A stretch of 8,923 nucleotides of DNA from JBBROS01 sp043748985 (GTDB lineage: Bacteria > Pseudomonadota > Alphaproteobacteria > Acetobacterales > Acetobacteraceae). Below the pieces are notes generated by a model. It was not told where the DNA came from and did no database searches. It saw nothing but the letters and a program-made list of their open reading frames with translations. The position numbers and the translations under genes were made by a program. Each line of letters begins with the position of its first letter. The stretch's first letter is position 1. Below are positions 1-5,957 of this stretch, piece by piece. The DNA is taken from contig JAYVEG010000289.1 of assembly GCA_043748985.1 (NCBI GenBank), forward strand, positions 1 through 8,923. The letters are read 5' to 3'.

Positions 1-626
1 GCTTCGGCACGACGAAGGTCACCAGCCTCCGCGGTAGCGCGCTGCGCGACTGGCGCACCGCCTGTGCCATGGTGTTCCAGCAGTTCAACCTGATCCCCCG
101 TCTGGACGTCCTGACCAACGTGCTGATGGGCCGGCTGAACCACCGCAACCAGCTCTCCAGCCTGCTGGGCCTGTTTTCCGCCCAGGAACGGACGATGGCC
201 CTGGCGGCGCTCGACCGCTTCGACCTCGCCGAAATGGCGCTGCAGCGGGCCGGCACGCTGTCGGGCGGACAGCAGCAGCGCGTCGCGATCTGCCGCGCCT
301 TGCTGCAGGAACCGCGGCTGATGCTGGCCGACGAGCCCATCGCCAGCCTCGACCCCCGCAACGCCCGCATCGTGATGGACAGCCTGCGTCGCATCCATCG
401 GGAAGACGGCCTCACGGTCCTGGTCAACCTGCACCACCTCGACACCGCCCGCCACTATTGCGACCGCATCGTCGCCCTCTCGGCCGGGCGCGTGGTGTTC
501 GACGGTACCCCGGCAGACCTGACCCCCGACCGCGTGCGAGACGTCTATGGTGTCAGCGAGGACGAGTTCCATGACGACAAGGCCGTCCGCTTGGCACCCG
601 TCGAGCGCGCGGTCGCCATCATCTGA
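1..626 (+). CDS. phnC: Phosphonate-type ABC transporter ATP-binding protein PhnC (5' end missing)
   Basis: This is the cytoplasmic ATPase that powers import through the PhnE permeases encoded downstream. The reading frame is open from base 3, so the gene starts upstream and the Walker A loop lies outside the window. Visible parts are the Q-loop region (VFQQFNLIPRLDVLTNVLMG), the ABC signature LSGGQQQRV, Walker B plus catalytic Glu (LMLADEP), the D-loop ASLDP and an H-loop histidine in LVNLHHLD. The Q-loop text and the ADEPIASLDP stretch are typical of PhnC rather than of generic ABC ATPases. The tail FDGTPADLT...VYG also fits PhnC. The last ~20 residues after the conserved end are acidic then Ala/Val-rich and look lineage-specific. 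It is the first visible gene of a phnC-phnD1-phnD2-phnE1-phnE2-DUF2891 run. The transported ligand cannot be read from the ATPase. Confidence 0.95.
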   Translation, partial: FGTTKVTSLRGSALRDWRTACAMVFQQFNLIPRLDVLTNVLMGRLNHRNQLSSLLGLFSAQERTMALAALDRFDLAEMALQRAGTLSGGQQQRVAICRALLQEPRLMLADEPIASLDPRNARIVMDSLRRIHREDGLTVLVNLHHLDTARHYCDRIVALSAGRVVFDGTPADLTPDRVRDVYGVSEDEFHDDKAVRLAPVERAVAII

Positions 627-648
627 ACGCCGACCCGGTGTCATCGAT

Positions 649-666
649 CTGACGCGCCGTTGTCAC
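649..666 (+). promoter_or_regulatory. Weak Pho-box-like site
   Basis: CTGACGC (649-655), a 4-bp spacer, then TTGTCAC (660-666) follows the 7-4-7 layout of a PhoB box (two CTGTCAT-like repeats). The first half matches only about 4 of 7 positions and the second about 6 of 7. It overlaps the hairpin at 656-680. A phosphate-starvation site would make sense for this operon, but the main promoter should lie upstream of phnC, outside the window. This is a low-confidence pattern match. Confidence 0.2.
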
Positions 667-680
667 GGTACGGCAACGGC
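656..680 (+). repeat. Hairpin in the phnC-phnD1 gap
   Basis: A perfect 7-bp inverted repeat, GCCGTTG (656-662) and CAACGGC (674-680), encloses an 11-nt loop. It lies in the 93-bp gap after phnC and 40 bp before the phnD1 start. No T-run follows, so it is not a classical terminator. An RNA hairpin here could stabilise or process the transcript so that the binding-protein genes are expressed at a different level from the ATPase gene. That role is inferred. Confidence 0.4.
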
Positions 681-719
681 CAGGTTGTAAGCGAAGGCGG
701 CGCCACCGGGGAAACCGCC

Positions 720-1712
720 ATGATCAATCGCCGCTCGATGCTACACGCCACCGCCGGGATTGCCATCGCCGGGATTGCCATCGCCGGGATTGCCATGACG
801 GGCGGCGTGCGTGCGCAGACGGCGATGCCGCCCAAGGGCAAGCGTGAGTGGTCGGCGCAGGTGCCAACCCTCCGGATCGGGCTGCTCGGCGGCGAGAACG
901 ACAGCGACCGGCTCGGCCGCTACGACTCCTACCGCAAGCTTCTGGAAGACACCTTCGAAACGCCTGTAAAACTCTTCCCCGCCGCCGACTACGCCGGCGT
1001 CATCCAGGCCTTCGGCGCCAAGCAGATCGAGCTCGCATCCATGGGCAGCAGCGGCTACGCGGGCGCCTGGCTGGACACGGATGGCAATGTCGAGCCCCTG
1101 GTCGTCGCCATCGAGAACGACGGCAGCATCAGCTATCGCAGCGTTATGGTGGTGCGCCAGGATAGCGGCATCGCCGACCTCGCCGCCATGAAGGGCCGCA
1201 CCCTCGCCTGGGCAGACCCGAACAGCACCTCCGGCTACCTGATCCCCCGATCGGAACTCAAGAAGACCGGCATCGACCCCGAACCCGGCCGCTACTTCAG
1301 CAAGACCGGCTTCGGCGGCGGCCACGAGCAGGCGGTCGTGGCCGTGCTCCAGAAACAGTACGACGGCGCCGTCACCTGGGCCAGCGGCATCGGCGACCCG
1401 GCCGAGGGCTACTCGCGCGGCAACCTCCACGAGATGATCGCCAAAAAAATGCTCAGCATGAATGATCTCAAGATCATCTGGATCAGCAGCCCCATCCTCA
1501 ACGGCCCGCTGACCGTCCGCAAAGACACCCCGAAATCCTTCCACGACGACATCACCGCCTTCCACCTCGCACTCCCCGCCGCCTACCCCGCGATCTACCA
1601 GCAGATCGAGCGGGGCGGCGGACGCGGCTACCAGACGGTCAAGCACGAAGACTTCCAGGTCTTCATCGACCTCCGCAAGGACGAGGCAGCCAGCCGCCGT
1701 CAGCGGAGCTGA
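720..1712 (+). CDS. phnD: Phosphonate/phosphite-type ABC transporter periplasmic binding protein, paralogue 1
   Basis: A 330-residue periplasmic solute receptor of the PhnD family (Phosphonate-bd fold), expected to deliver a small phosphorus compound to PhnE1/PhnE2. The chosen ATG at 720 has GGGGA at 707-711. An in-frame TTG at 660 is rejected because it would put about 20 non-conserved residues before the signal peptide. The N-terminus has a twin-arginine-like NRRSML motif, a hydrophobic stretch built from GIAIA repeats, and a likely cleavage after VRA (residue 32). Family landmarks are RIGLLGGEN (52-60), AADYAGVIQAF (88-98), the loop DPNSTSGYLIPRSE (166-179), expected to contact the phosphonyl group, and GGHEQAV (200-206). 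It differs from paralogue 2 at likely pocket positions: ASMGSSGY (106-113) replaces AYMSPAAY, and IWISSPI replaces IWHSRPI. It may therefore bind a different ligand. The true substrate is unknown. Confidence 0.93.
   Translation: MINRRSMLHATAGIAIAGIAIAGIAMTGGVRAQTAMPPKGKREWSAQVPTLRIGLLGGENDSDRLGRYDSYRKLLEDTFETPVKLFPAADYAGVIQAFGAKQIELASMGSSGYAGAWLDTDGNVEPLVVAIENDGSISYRSVMVVRQDSGIADLAAMKGRTLAWADPNSTSGYLIPRSELKKTGIDPEPGRYFSKTGFGGGHEQAVVAVLQKQYDGAVTWASGIGDPAEGYSRGNLHEMIAKKMLSMNDLKIIWISSPILNGPLTVRKDTPKSFHDDITAFHLALPAAYPAIYQQIERGGGRGYQTVKHEDFQVFIDLRKDEAASRRQRS
756..800 (+). repeat. Three in-frame 15-bp tandem repeats in the phnD1 signal peptide
   Basis: GGGATTGCCATCGCC occurs perfectly at 756-770 and 771-785, followed by a third copy at 786-800 that diverges in its last bases. 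Each unit encodes GIAIA (the last GIAMT) and builds the hydrophobic core of the PhnD1 signal peptide. Because the unit is a multiple of three, slipped-strand gain or loss of copies would keep the frame and change only the length of the hydrophobic core. Confidence 0.9.
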
Positions 1713-1769
1713 CGGAAAACTAAGACAACAGACCTGACTTGACCCGGCGGCACTTCTCGGCAGGCTGAA

Positions 1770-1783
1770 GCACAGTCCTGTGC
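1770..1783. promoter_or_regulatory. 14-bp palindrome just upstream of the phnD2 ribosome binding site
   Basis: GCACAGTCCTGTGC is a perfect inverted repeat (6-bp arms, 2-bp centre) placed 1 bp before GGAGA (1785-1789) and 12 bp before the phnD2 ATG at 1796. The 2-nt centre is too short for a comfortable RNA loop, so a protein-binding operator is slightly more plausible than a hairpin. It lies in the 83-bp gap between the two phnD genes. Its function is not known. Confidence 0.3.
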
Positions 1784-1795
1784 CGGAGATGCCCC

Positions 1796-2731
1796 ATGCC
1801 GTCCCGTCGTTCCGTCCTCATCGGCGGCGCCACCCTGCTGGCGCCGAACGCCGCGAGGGCTGCCCGCGCCAGCTGGGCCGACCAGGTCCCTGTCATCCGC
1901 ATCGGCCTCCTCGGCGGCGAGAACGACGCGGACCGCCTGAAACGCTACCAGCCCTACCAGAAACTGCTCGAAGACACCTTCGGAGTGCCCACCAAAACCC
2001 TGGCGGCAGCGGACTACGCCGGCGTCATCCAGGCCTTCGCAGCCGGCCAGATCGAGCTGGCCTACATGTCCCCCGCCGCCTACGCCAGCGCCTGGCTCGA
2101 AAGCAACGGACGCGTCGTCCCCATCCTGACGGCCCTCGAATCCGACGGCTCCACCTCGTACATCTCCGTCATGTACACCCGCGCCGACTCCGGCATCACG
2201 GACCTCGCCGCCATGCGCGGCAAGTCCCTCGCCTGGGCGGACCCCAACAGTGCCTCCGGCTACCTGATTCCTCGCTCCGAGTTCCGGGCCCAGGGCCTCG
2301 ACACCACGACCTACTTCAGCCGCACCGGCTTCGCGGGCGGCCACGAACAGGCGGTGATCGCGGTACTCGGCGGCCAGTACGACGCCGGCGTCACCTGGAC
2401 ATCCGGCGTGGGCGACGAGGCGCAGGGCTATACCCGCGGCGCCCTGCGCACGATGGTGGAAAAAAAGATGCTCGACATGAGCAAGCTCCGCCTCATCTGG
2501 CACTCCCGCCCCATCGCCAACGGCCCGCTGACGCTGCGCGCAGACACACCCAAGGCCTTCCAGGACGACATGCTGGCCCTGCATCTGGCCATGCCCCAGG
2601 CCCATCCAGACGTGTTCCAGGCCATCAACATGGGCACCGGACCCGGCTTCAAGCCGGTGACCCAGGCGGACTACGAGCCCTTCATCGACATGATCAAGGC
2701 GGAGGCCGCGGACCGGCGCCGTCGCAAATGA
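1796..2731 (+). CDS. phnD: Phosphonate/phosphite-type ABC transporter periplasmic binding protein, paralogue 2
   Basis: A 311-residue PhnD-family solute receptor encoded directly after its paralogue, about 60% identical to it by eye across the mature part. The ATG at 1796 is preceded by GGAGA at 1785-1789, a 6-nt spacing. The N-terminus MPSRRSVLIGG fits a twin-arginine signal (S-R-R-x-V-L), with likely cleavage after ARA near residue 23. Landmarks are RIGLLGGEN (35-43), AADYAGVIQAF (71-81), AYMSPAAY (89-96), DPNSASGYLIPRSE (149-162) and GGHEQAV (181-187). This copy keeps Tyr90, Tyr127 and a His-Ser-Arg (236-238) that paralogue 1 lacks, so it is the more canonical member as judged by general family knowledge. 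Its TGA overlaps the ATG of the mini-ORF at 2728. Substrate is unknown; a phosphonate, phosphite or related oxyanion is the family expectation. Confidence 0.94.
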   Translation: MPSRRSVLIGGATLLAPNAARAARASWADQVPVIRIGLLGGENDADRLKRYQPYQKLLEDTFGVPTKTLAAADYAGVIQAFAAGQIELAYMSPAAYASAWLESNGRVVPILTALESDGSTSYISVMYTRADSGITDLAAMRGKSLAWADPNSASGYLIPRSEFRAQGLDTTTYFSRTGFAGGHEQAVIAVLGGQYDAGVTWTSGVGDEAQGYTRGALRTMVEKKMLDMSKLRLIWHSRPIANGPLTLRADTPKAFQDDMLALHLAMPQAHPDVFQAINMGTGPGFKPVTQADYEPFIDMIKAEAADRRRRK

Positions 2732-2787
2732 CCGGTCCGGCGCCCACACCGGCGCCCGCACCGGCCCCCGTACCGGCTGACGCATGA
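2728..2787 (+). CDS. 19-codon Pro/Ala mini-ORF bridging phnD2 and phnE1
   Basis: ATG at 2728 overlaps the phnD2 stop (ATGA, 2728-2731), and the TGA at 2785-2787 overlaps the phnE1 start (ATGA, 2784-2787). The 60-bp ORF encodes MTGPAPTPAPAPAPVPADA and has no internal stop. phnE1 itself has no Shine-Dalgarno sequence and has an in-frame TGA at 2778-2780, so its start cannot lie further upstream. A ribosome finishing phnD2 could restart at 2728 and be carried to the phnE1 start, making this a translational coupler. The peptide itself probably has no folded function. What is seen is the double ATGA overlap. Translation and coupling are inferred, and chance cannot be excluded for so short an ORF. 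Confidence 0.45.
   Translation: MTGPAPTPAPAPAPVPADA
2746..2781 (+). repeat. Three 12-bp tandem repeats in the phnD2-phnE1 gap
   Basis: ACACCGGCGCCC (2746-2757), GCACCGGCCCCC (2758-2769) and GTACCGGCTGAC (2770-2781) share an nnACCGGCnnnC core. The period is a multiple of three, so the units keep the bridging mini-ORF open and encode TPAP, APAP and VPAD. A related ACCGGTCCGGC precedes them. The array may simply be an expanded GC-rich spacer. Confidence 0.7.
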
Positions 2788-3641
2788 GCGCCAGCTTCCA
2801 AGCCGCCTTCGCAGCCCGGCGCAAGGCACGCTTCGCTCTCCTGATCGTATGCCTGGTCGCCCTCGGCGCCGCCCTGCTGCTGAGCGCCTGGGTCTCCGAA
2901 GCCTATCCATCCAGCCTGATGGCCGGCCTGCCCCGCGTCGGCGAGTATTTCCGCAAGCTGGCCCCAGACCTGCGCTGGCACGCCCTCCTGGCCGGCACCG
3001 AGACGGAGGGATCGCTCGCCTTCTGGTTCTACCGCCTCGACAGCTGGATGTGGCTGCTGTTCGAAACCACCCAGATGGCGGCCCTCGCAACCCTGGCCGG
3101 CGCCGCGATCGCCCTGCTCCTCTGCTTTCCGGCCGCCGCCAACCTGGCGCCGAACCGGACAGTCTACCTGGTCTTCCGCCGCGGGCTGGAGCTGTTCCGC
3201 ACCGTCCCCGACATCGTCTACGCGCTGATCCTCGTCTGGGCCGTGGGCGTCGGCCCCCTCGCCGGCATCGCCGCCATCATGCTCCACACCATCGGCGCCC
3301 TCGGGAAACTCTTCGCCGAAGTCGTCGAGAACGCCGACATGCGCCCCCTCGAAGGCATCCGCGCCGCAGGCGGCACCTGGGTGCAGGGCGTCCGCTACGC
3401 GATCCTGCCGCAGGTGCTTCCCAACTTCCTCAGCTACGTGCTGCTTCGCTTCGAGATCAACGTCCGCGGCGCCACCGTCATCGGCTTCGTCGGCGCCGGC
3501 GGCATCGGCCAGGAACTCTACACGGTCATCTCGTTCAACTATTACCAGGAGATTTCCGCCATCCTGCTGCTGATCATCCTGACCGTCAGCGTGATCGACC
3601 TCGGCAGCGAATGGCTGCGAACCAAGGCGATCGGCGCATGA
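2784..3641 (+). CDS. phnE: Phosphonate-type ABC transporter permease PhnE1
   Basis: A 285-residue inner-membrane permease, one half of the import channel. Hydrophobic segments are visible near residues 17-36, 93-118, 144-178, 213-240 and 256-276. The family signature RTVPDIVYALILVWAVGVGP (139-158) is followed by LHTIGALGKLFAEVVENAD (167-185), and the EAA loop that docks onto PhnC is EGIRAAGGTWVQGVRYAILP (190-209). VGAGGIGQEL (236-245) is the usual PhnE C-terminal motif. The ATG at 2784 is the furthest upstream possible, because TGA lies in frame at 2778-2780. No Shine-Dalgarno is seen, so translation probably depends on upstream ribosomes (phnD2 or the mini-ORF at 2728). Its TGA overlaps the phnE2 ATG (ATGA at 3638-3641), which supports coupled, equimolar synthesis. 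Confidence 0.95.
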   Translation: MSASFQAAFAARRKARFALLIVCLVALGAALLLSAWVSEAYPSSLMAGLPRVGEYFRKLAPDLRWHALLAGTETEGSLAFWFYRLDSWMWLLFETTQMAALATLAGAAIALLLCFPAAANLAPNRTVYLVFRRGLELFRTVPDIVYALILVWAVGVGPLAGIAAIMLHTIGALGKLFAEVVENADMRPLEGIRAAGGTWVQGVRYAILPQVLPNFLSYVLLRFEINVRGATVIGFVGAGGIGQELYTVISFNYYQEISAILLLIILTVSVIDLGSEWLRTKAIGA

Positions 3642-4468
3642 GCGACATCACCGCCTGGCGCACGCGCATGCCCGGCGCGTTCGGTCCCTCCACAGCGGTG
3701 AAAGTCTCGCGCTGGCTCGGCGCCGCCGCGGCCCTGGCCTGGGTGCTCGCCCTCTGCGTATGGTTCGACATCACGCCGGGCCGCATCTGGCGCGGCGCCT
3801 CGGGCCTGATGGTCATCCTCCGCCAGATGGTTCCCCCCAGCCCAGGCGACCAATGGCAGGACATCCTGCGCGGCCTGGCCGAAAGCGTCGCCATGGCCTT
3901 CCTCGGCACCCTCACCGCCGCCGTCGTCGCCATCCCCCTCGGCTTCCTCGGCGCCCGCAACGTCGTGGTGAACGCCCTTGCCCACTTCTCCCTCCGCCGC
4001 GTGTTCGACGGCTTCCGCGGCATGGACCAGCTCATCTGGGCCCTCGCCTTCGTCCGCGCCGTCGGCCTCGGCCCCCTCGCCGGCGTCCTCGCCCTGTTCG
4101 CCGCCGAAGTCGCCGTCCTCGCCAAACTCTACGCCGAAGCCATCGAGAACGCCGACCCCAGGCAACAGGAAGGCATCGTCGCCGCCGGCGGCAGCCGCCT
4201 CCAGGCCATCCGCTACGGCCTCCTGCCCCAGGTCCTGCCCGTCCTCTTCGCCCAGGCCCTCTACGCCTTCGAAAGCAACGTCCGCAGCGCCTCAATCCTC
4301 GGCGTCGTCGGCGCCGGCGGCATCGGCCTCCAGATCGCCGAACGCATCAAGGTCCGCTACTGGGACCAGGTCGCCTTCATCATCATCCTCATCCTGATAA
4401 CGGTCGGCGTGATCGACTTTCTGTCGTCTAAGGTCCGGCGGCGCTTGATAGGGGACGGCAGAATATGA
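3638..4468 (+). CDS. phnE: Phosphonate-type ABC transporter permease PhnE2
   Basis: A 276-residue second permease subunit, expected to pair with PhnE1. The start at 3638 is set by the ATGA overlap with phnE1 and has AAGG at 3624-3627 upstream. Membrane segments are visible near residues 25-43, 84-105, 131-166, 198-226 and 244-262. The motifs FRGMDQLIWALAFVRAVGLG (126-145) and KLYAEAIENAD (163-173) parallel those of PhnE1, and the EAA loop is EGIVAAGGSRLQAIRYGLLP (178-197). VVGAGGIGLQI (223-233) closes the core. It is clearly diverged from PhnE1, so this is an old two-permease arrangement, as in many alphaproteobacterial phnCDEE operons, and not a recent duplication. Its TGA overlaps the ATG of the DUF2891 gene (4465-4468). 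Confidence 0.95.
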   Translation: MSDITAWRTRMPGAFGPSTAVKVSRWLGAAAALAWVLALCVWFDITPGRIWRGASGLMVILRQMVPPSPGDQWQDILRGLAESVAMAFLGTLTAAVVAIPLGFLGARNVVVNALAHFSLRRVFDGFRGMDQLIWALAFVRAVGLGPLAGVLALFAAEVAVLAKLYAEAIENADPRQQEGIVAAGGSRLQAIRYGLLPQVLPVLFAQALYAFESNVRSASILGVVGAGGIGLQIAERIKVRYWDQVAFIIILILITVGVIDFLSSKVRRRLIGDGRI

Positions 4469-5439
4469 TCGACGCCACCACGGCCGAACGCTTCGCCCGG
4501 GTCGCCCTCGGCCACGTCACCCGCGAATACCCCAACAAGCCCGAGCACACCTGGGCCGGACCAGGCGATGGCCGCTCCCCCCGCGAAATGCACCCCGTCT
4601 TCTACGGCAGCTTCGACTGGCACTCCTGCGTCCACAGCCATTGGCTCCTTGCCCGCATCCTGCGCCGCTATCCCAATGGCCCCGCCGCCCCCGCGATCCG
4701 CGCGCACTTCGATGCCGCACTGATGCCCGAGGCGGTCGCCAACGAGGTCGCCTACCTGGCCGCGCCAACCGCCCGCGGCTTTAAGCGCCCCTACGGCTGG
4801 GGTTGGCTGCTGAAGCTCGCGGCCGAACTCGAACTGCTGCCCGAACCGCGCTGGGCCATCGCCCTGGATCCCCTGGCCCGCGTCTTCGCCCGCCGCTGGA
4901 CGGATTTCCTCCCGCTCGCAACCTACCCGGTGCGCGTAGGAACACATTTCAACACCGCATTCGGCCTGCTGATGGCGGCCGATTGGGCCGAGACGGCCGA
5001 CCCGGCATTGTTCGACCTGCTCCAGCAGACCGCATGGCGCTGGTACGGCGCAGATCGCGACTGCCCCGCCTGGGGCGAACCCAGCGGCGACGACTTCCTC
5101 TCCGGCACGCTGATCGAGGCTGCCTGCATGCGCCGACTGCTGCCCGCCGAGCGGTTTGCGCCCTGGTTCCAGGCCTTCCTGCCCATCCTGGCCAAAGGCC
5201 AACCCGCCGTGTTGTTCAAGCCGGCGATAGTGACCGACCGCACCGACGGCAAACTCGCCCATCTGGACGGCCTCAATCTAAGTCGGGCCTGGTGCCTGCG
5301 CACGCTGGCAGACGACGCACCGATTGTCCTGGCTGCCGCCGACGCGCACCTGGCGGCCGGATTGCCCTACATCGTCGGGGACTACATGGGCGAGCACTGG
5401 CTGGCGTCCTTCGCCGCCCTGGCCCTGGACGGCGCCTGA
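4465..5439 (+). CDS. DUF2891 family protein, last gene of the phn operon
   Basis: A 324-residue, apparently cytoplasmic protein with no signal peptide or membrane segment. It matches the DUF2891 family along its whole length. Recognised motifs are HPVFYGSFDWHSCVHSHW (residues 43-60), RPYGWGWLLKLAAEL, TYPVRVGTHFNTAFGLL, EPSGDDFLSGTLIEAACMRR, the stretch from DRTDGK through LDGLNLSRAW, and GEHWLASFAALAL near the end. The many Trp, His and Asp residues in these blocks suggest a catalytic or ligand-binding cleft, and the helical spacing hints at an alpha-toroid, but the family's function is unknown to me. The ATG overlaps the phnE2 stop (ATGA) and has AGGGGA at 4450-4455, so it is strongly tied to the transporter operon. 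A role in handling the imported compound is an inference from this linkage only. Confidence 0.9.
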   Translation: MIDATTAERFARVALGHVTREYPNKPEHTWAGPGDGRSPREMHPVFYGSFDWHSCVHSHWLLARILRRYPNGPAAPAIRAHFDAALMPEAVANEVAYLAAPTARGFKRPYGWGWLLKLAAELELLPEPRWAIALDPLARVFARRWTDFLPLATYPVRVGTHFNTAFGLLMAADWAETADPALFDLLQQTAWRWYGADRDCPAWGEPSGDDFLSGTLIEAACMRRLLPAERFAPWFQAFLPILAKGQPAVLFKPAIVTDRTDGKLAHLDGLNLSRAWCLRTLADDAPIVLAAADAHLAAGLPYIVGDYMGEHWLASFAALALDGA

Positions 5440-5448
5440 ACGACCTCA

Positions 5449-5474
5449 CCCGGCTCGCCGCAAGGCGACCCGGG
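5449..5474. terminator. GCAA-tetraloop hairpin, probable bidirectional terminator
   Basis: CCCGG (5449-5453) and CCGGG (5470-5474) form the outer stem, and TCGCC (5455-5459) and GGCGA (5464-5468) the inner stem. They are separated by one C-C mismatch and closed by a C(GCAA)G loop of the very stable GNRA type. It sits in the 43-bp gap between the convergent DUF2891 and host-attachment genes and is near-symmetric, so it would form in both transcripts. No T-run follows on either strand, so termination may be weak or Rho-assisted. Confidence 0.55.
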
Positions 5475-5482
5475 CTTGCAGG

Positions 5483-5878
5483 TCAGTGGAAGTGGGACGC
5501 CATGTCGTGGTCCGGCGTGTTCGTCAGGTCCTTGCTGAACGACTTGCCCAGCTTCGCAGTCGCAGCCTTGTCCAGCCCCTCCCGGATGTCGTGCAGCACA
5601 TGCGCCGGCGCCGCGAGCACGATCTCGTCCACCTTGCCGCTCCGCACCGCCTCGTTCAGCCGTTCGGCAACCATCTTGGCAAAATGCGTCTTAGCCTGCG
5701 CATGCGGATCCGACTTCGGCGCCTTCAACTGGCTCGTGCCCGCGCTCGCATCCTCATCCGTGTCGCCGTGGCCGCTGTTGTCGAAGTGCTCCATCGTCCG
5801 CATGGCGCCGTCGTTCAGTGTCAGCACCCGTGCCTTGCCGCCATCTGCGACGACATACCAGGTGATTTCATTCGCCAT
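5483..5878 (-). CDS. Host attachment protein family (COG5622-like)
   Basis: A 131-residue soluble protein resembling the family annotated as 'required for attachment to host cells', later grouped with bacterial release-factor-like (baeRF) proteins. Visible blocks are WYVVADGGKARVLTL (7-21), FAKMVAERLNEA (66-77), DEIVLAAPAHVLHDIRE (84-100) and the C-terminal KDLTNTPDHDMASHF (116-130). A variable acidic, Gly/His-containing linker (32-60) joins the two halves. The ATG at 5878 is chosen because GGAG lies at 5886-5889 with 7-nt spacing and the family match begins there. An in-frame extension to 6055 would overlap the M20 gene and lacks family similarity. It is convergent with DUF2891 and divergent from the M20 gene. 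The molecular role is not established; the family name should not be taken as proof of host contact. Confidence 0.85.
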   Translation of the reverse strand: MANEITWYVVADGGKARVLTLNDGAMRTMEHFDNSGHGDTDEDASAGTSQLKAPKSDPHAQAKTHFAKMVAERLNEAVRSGKVDEIVLAAPAHVLHDIREGLDKAATAKLGKSFSKDLTNTPDHDMASHFH

Positions 5879-5957
5879 GAGCCTACTCCATGTGTGGTCC
5901 GAGTATTGACGCGGGGCGGCGCCCGCAGTTCGGTGGACCCAGCATTGGGAGCAGCAC

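Noticed and set aside
660..719. TTG start for phnD1 giving 20 extra residues
   Set aside because: The ATG at 720 has a good GGGGA site and begins directly with the signal peptide. The extension overlaps the intergenic hairpin and has no family similarity.
2459..2467. A-AAA-AAG slippery heptamer in correct phase in phnD2, and an A7 run at the matching place in phnD1 (1443-1449)
   Set aside because: Both runs encode the conserved Lys-Lys-Met of the protein. No stimulatory stem-loop was evident and no meaningful shifted product is expected, so protein conservation explains them.
5906..5911. TTGACG as a -35 box for the M20 gene
   Set aside because: No acceptable -10 lies 16-18 bp downstream, so it was not listed as a promoter.
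5896..5939. GGTCC...GGACC inverted repeat around GGGC-GGC-GCCC in the divergent promoter gap
   Set aside because: The outer arms are only 5 bp and 34 bp apart with no matching sequence between them apart from the short inner hairpin. This is within chance in GC-rich DNA.
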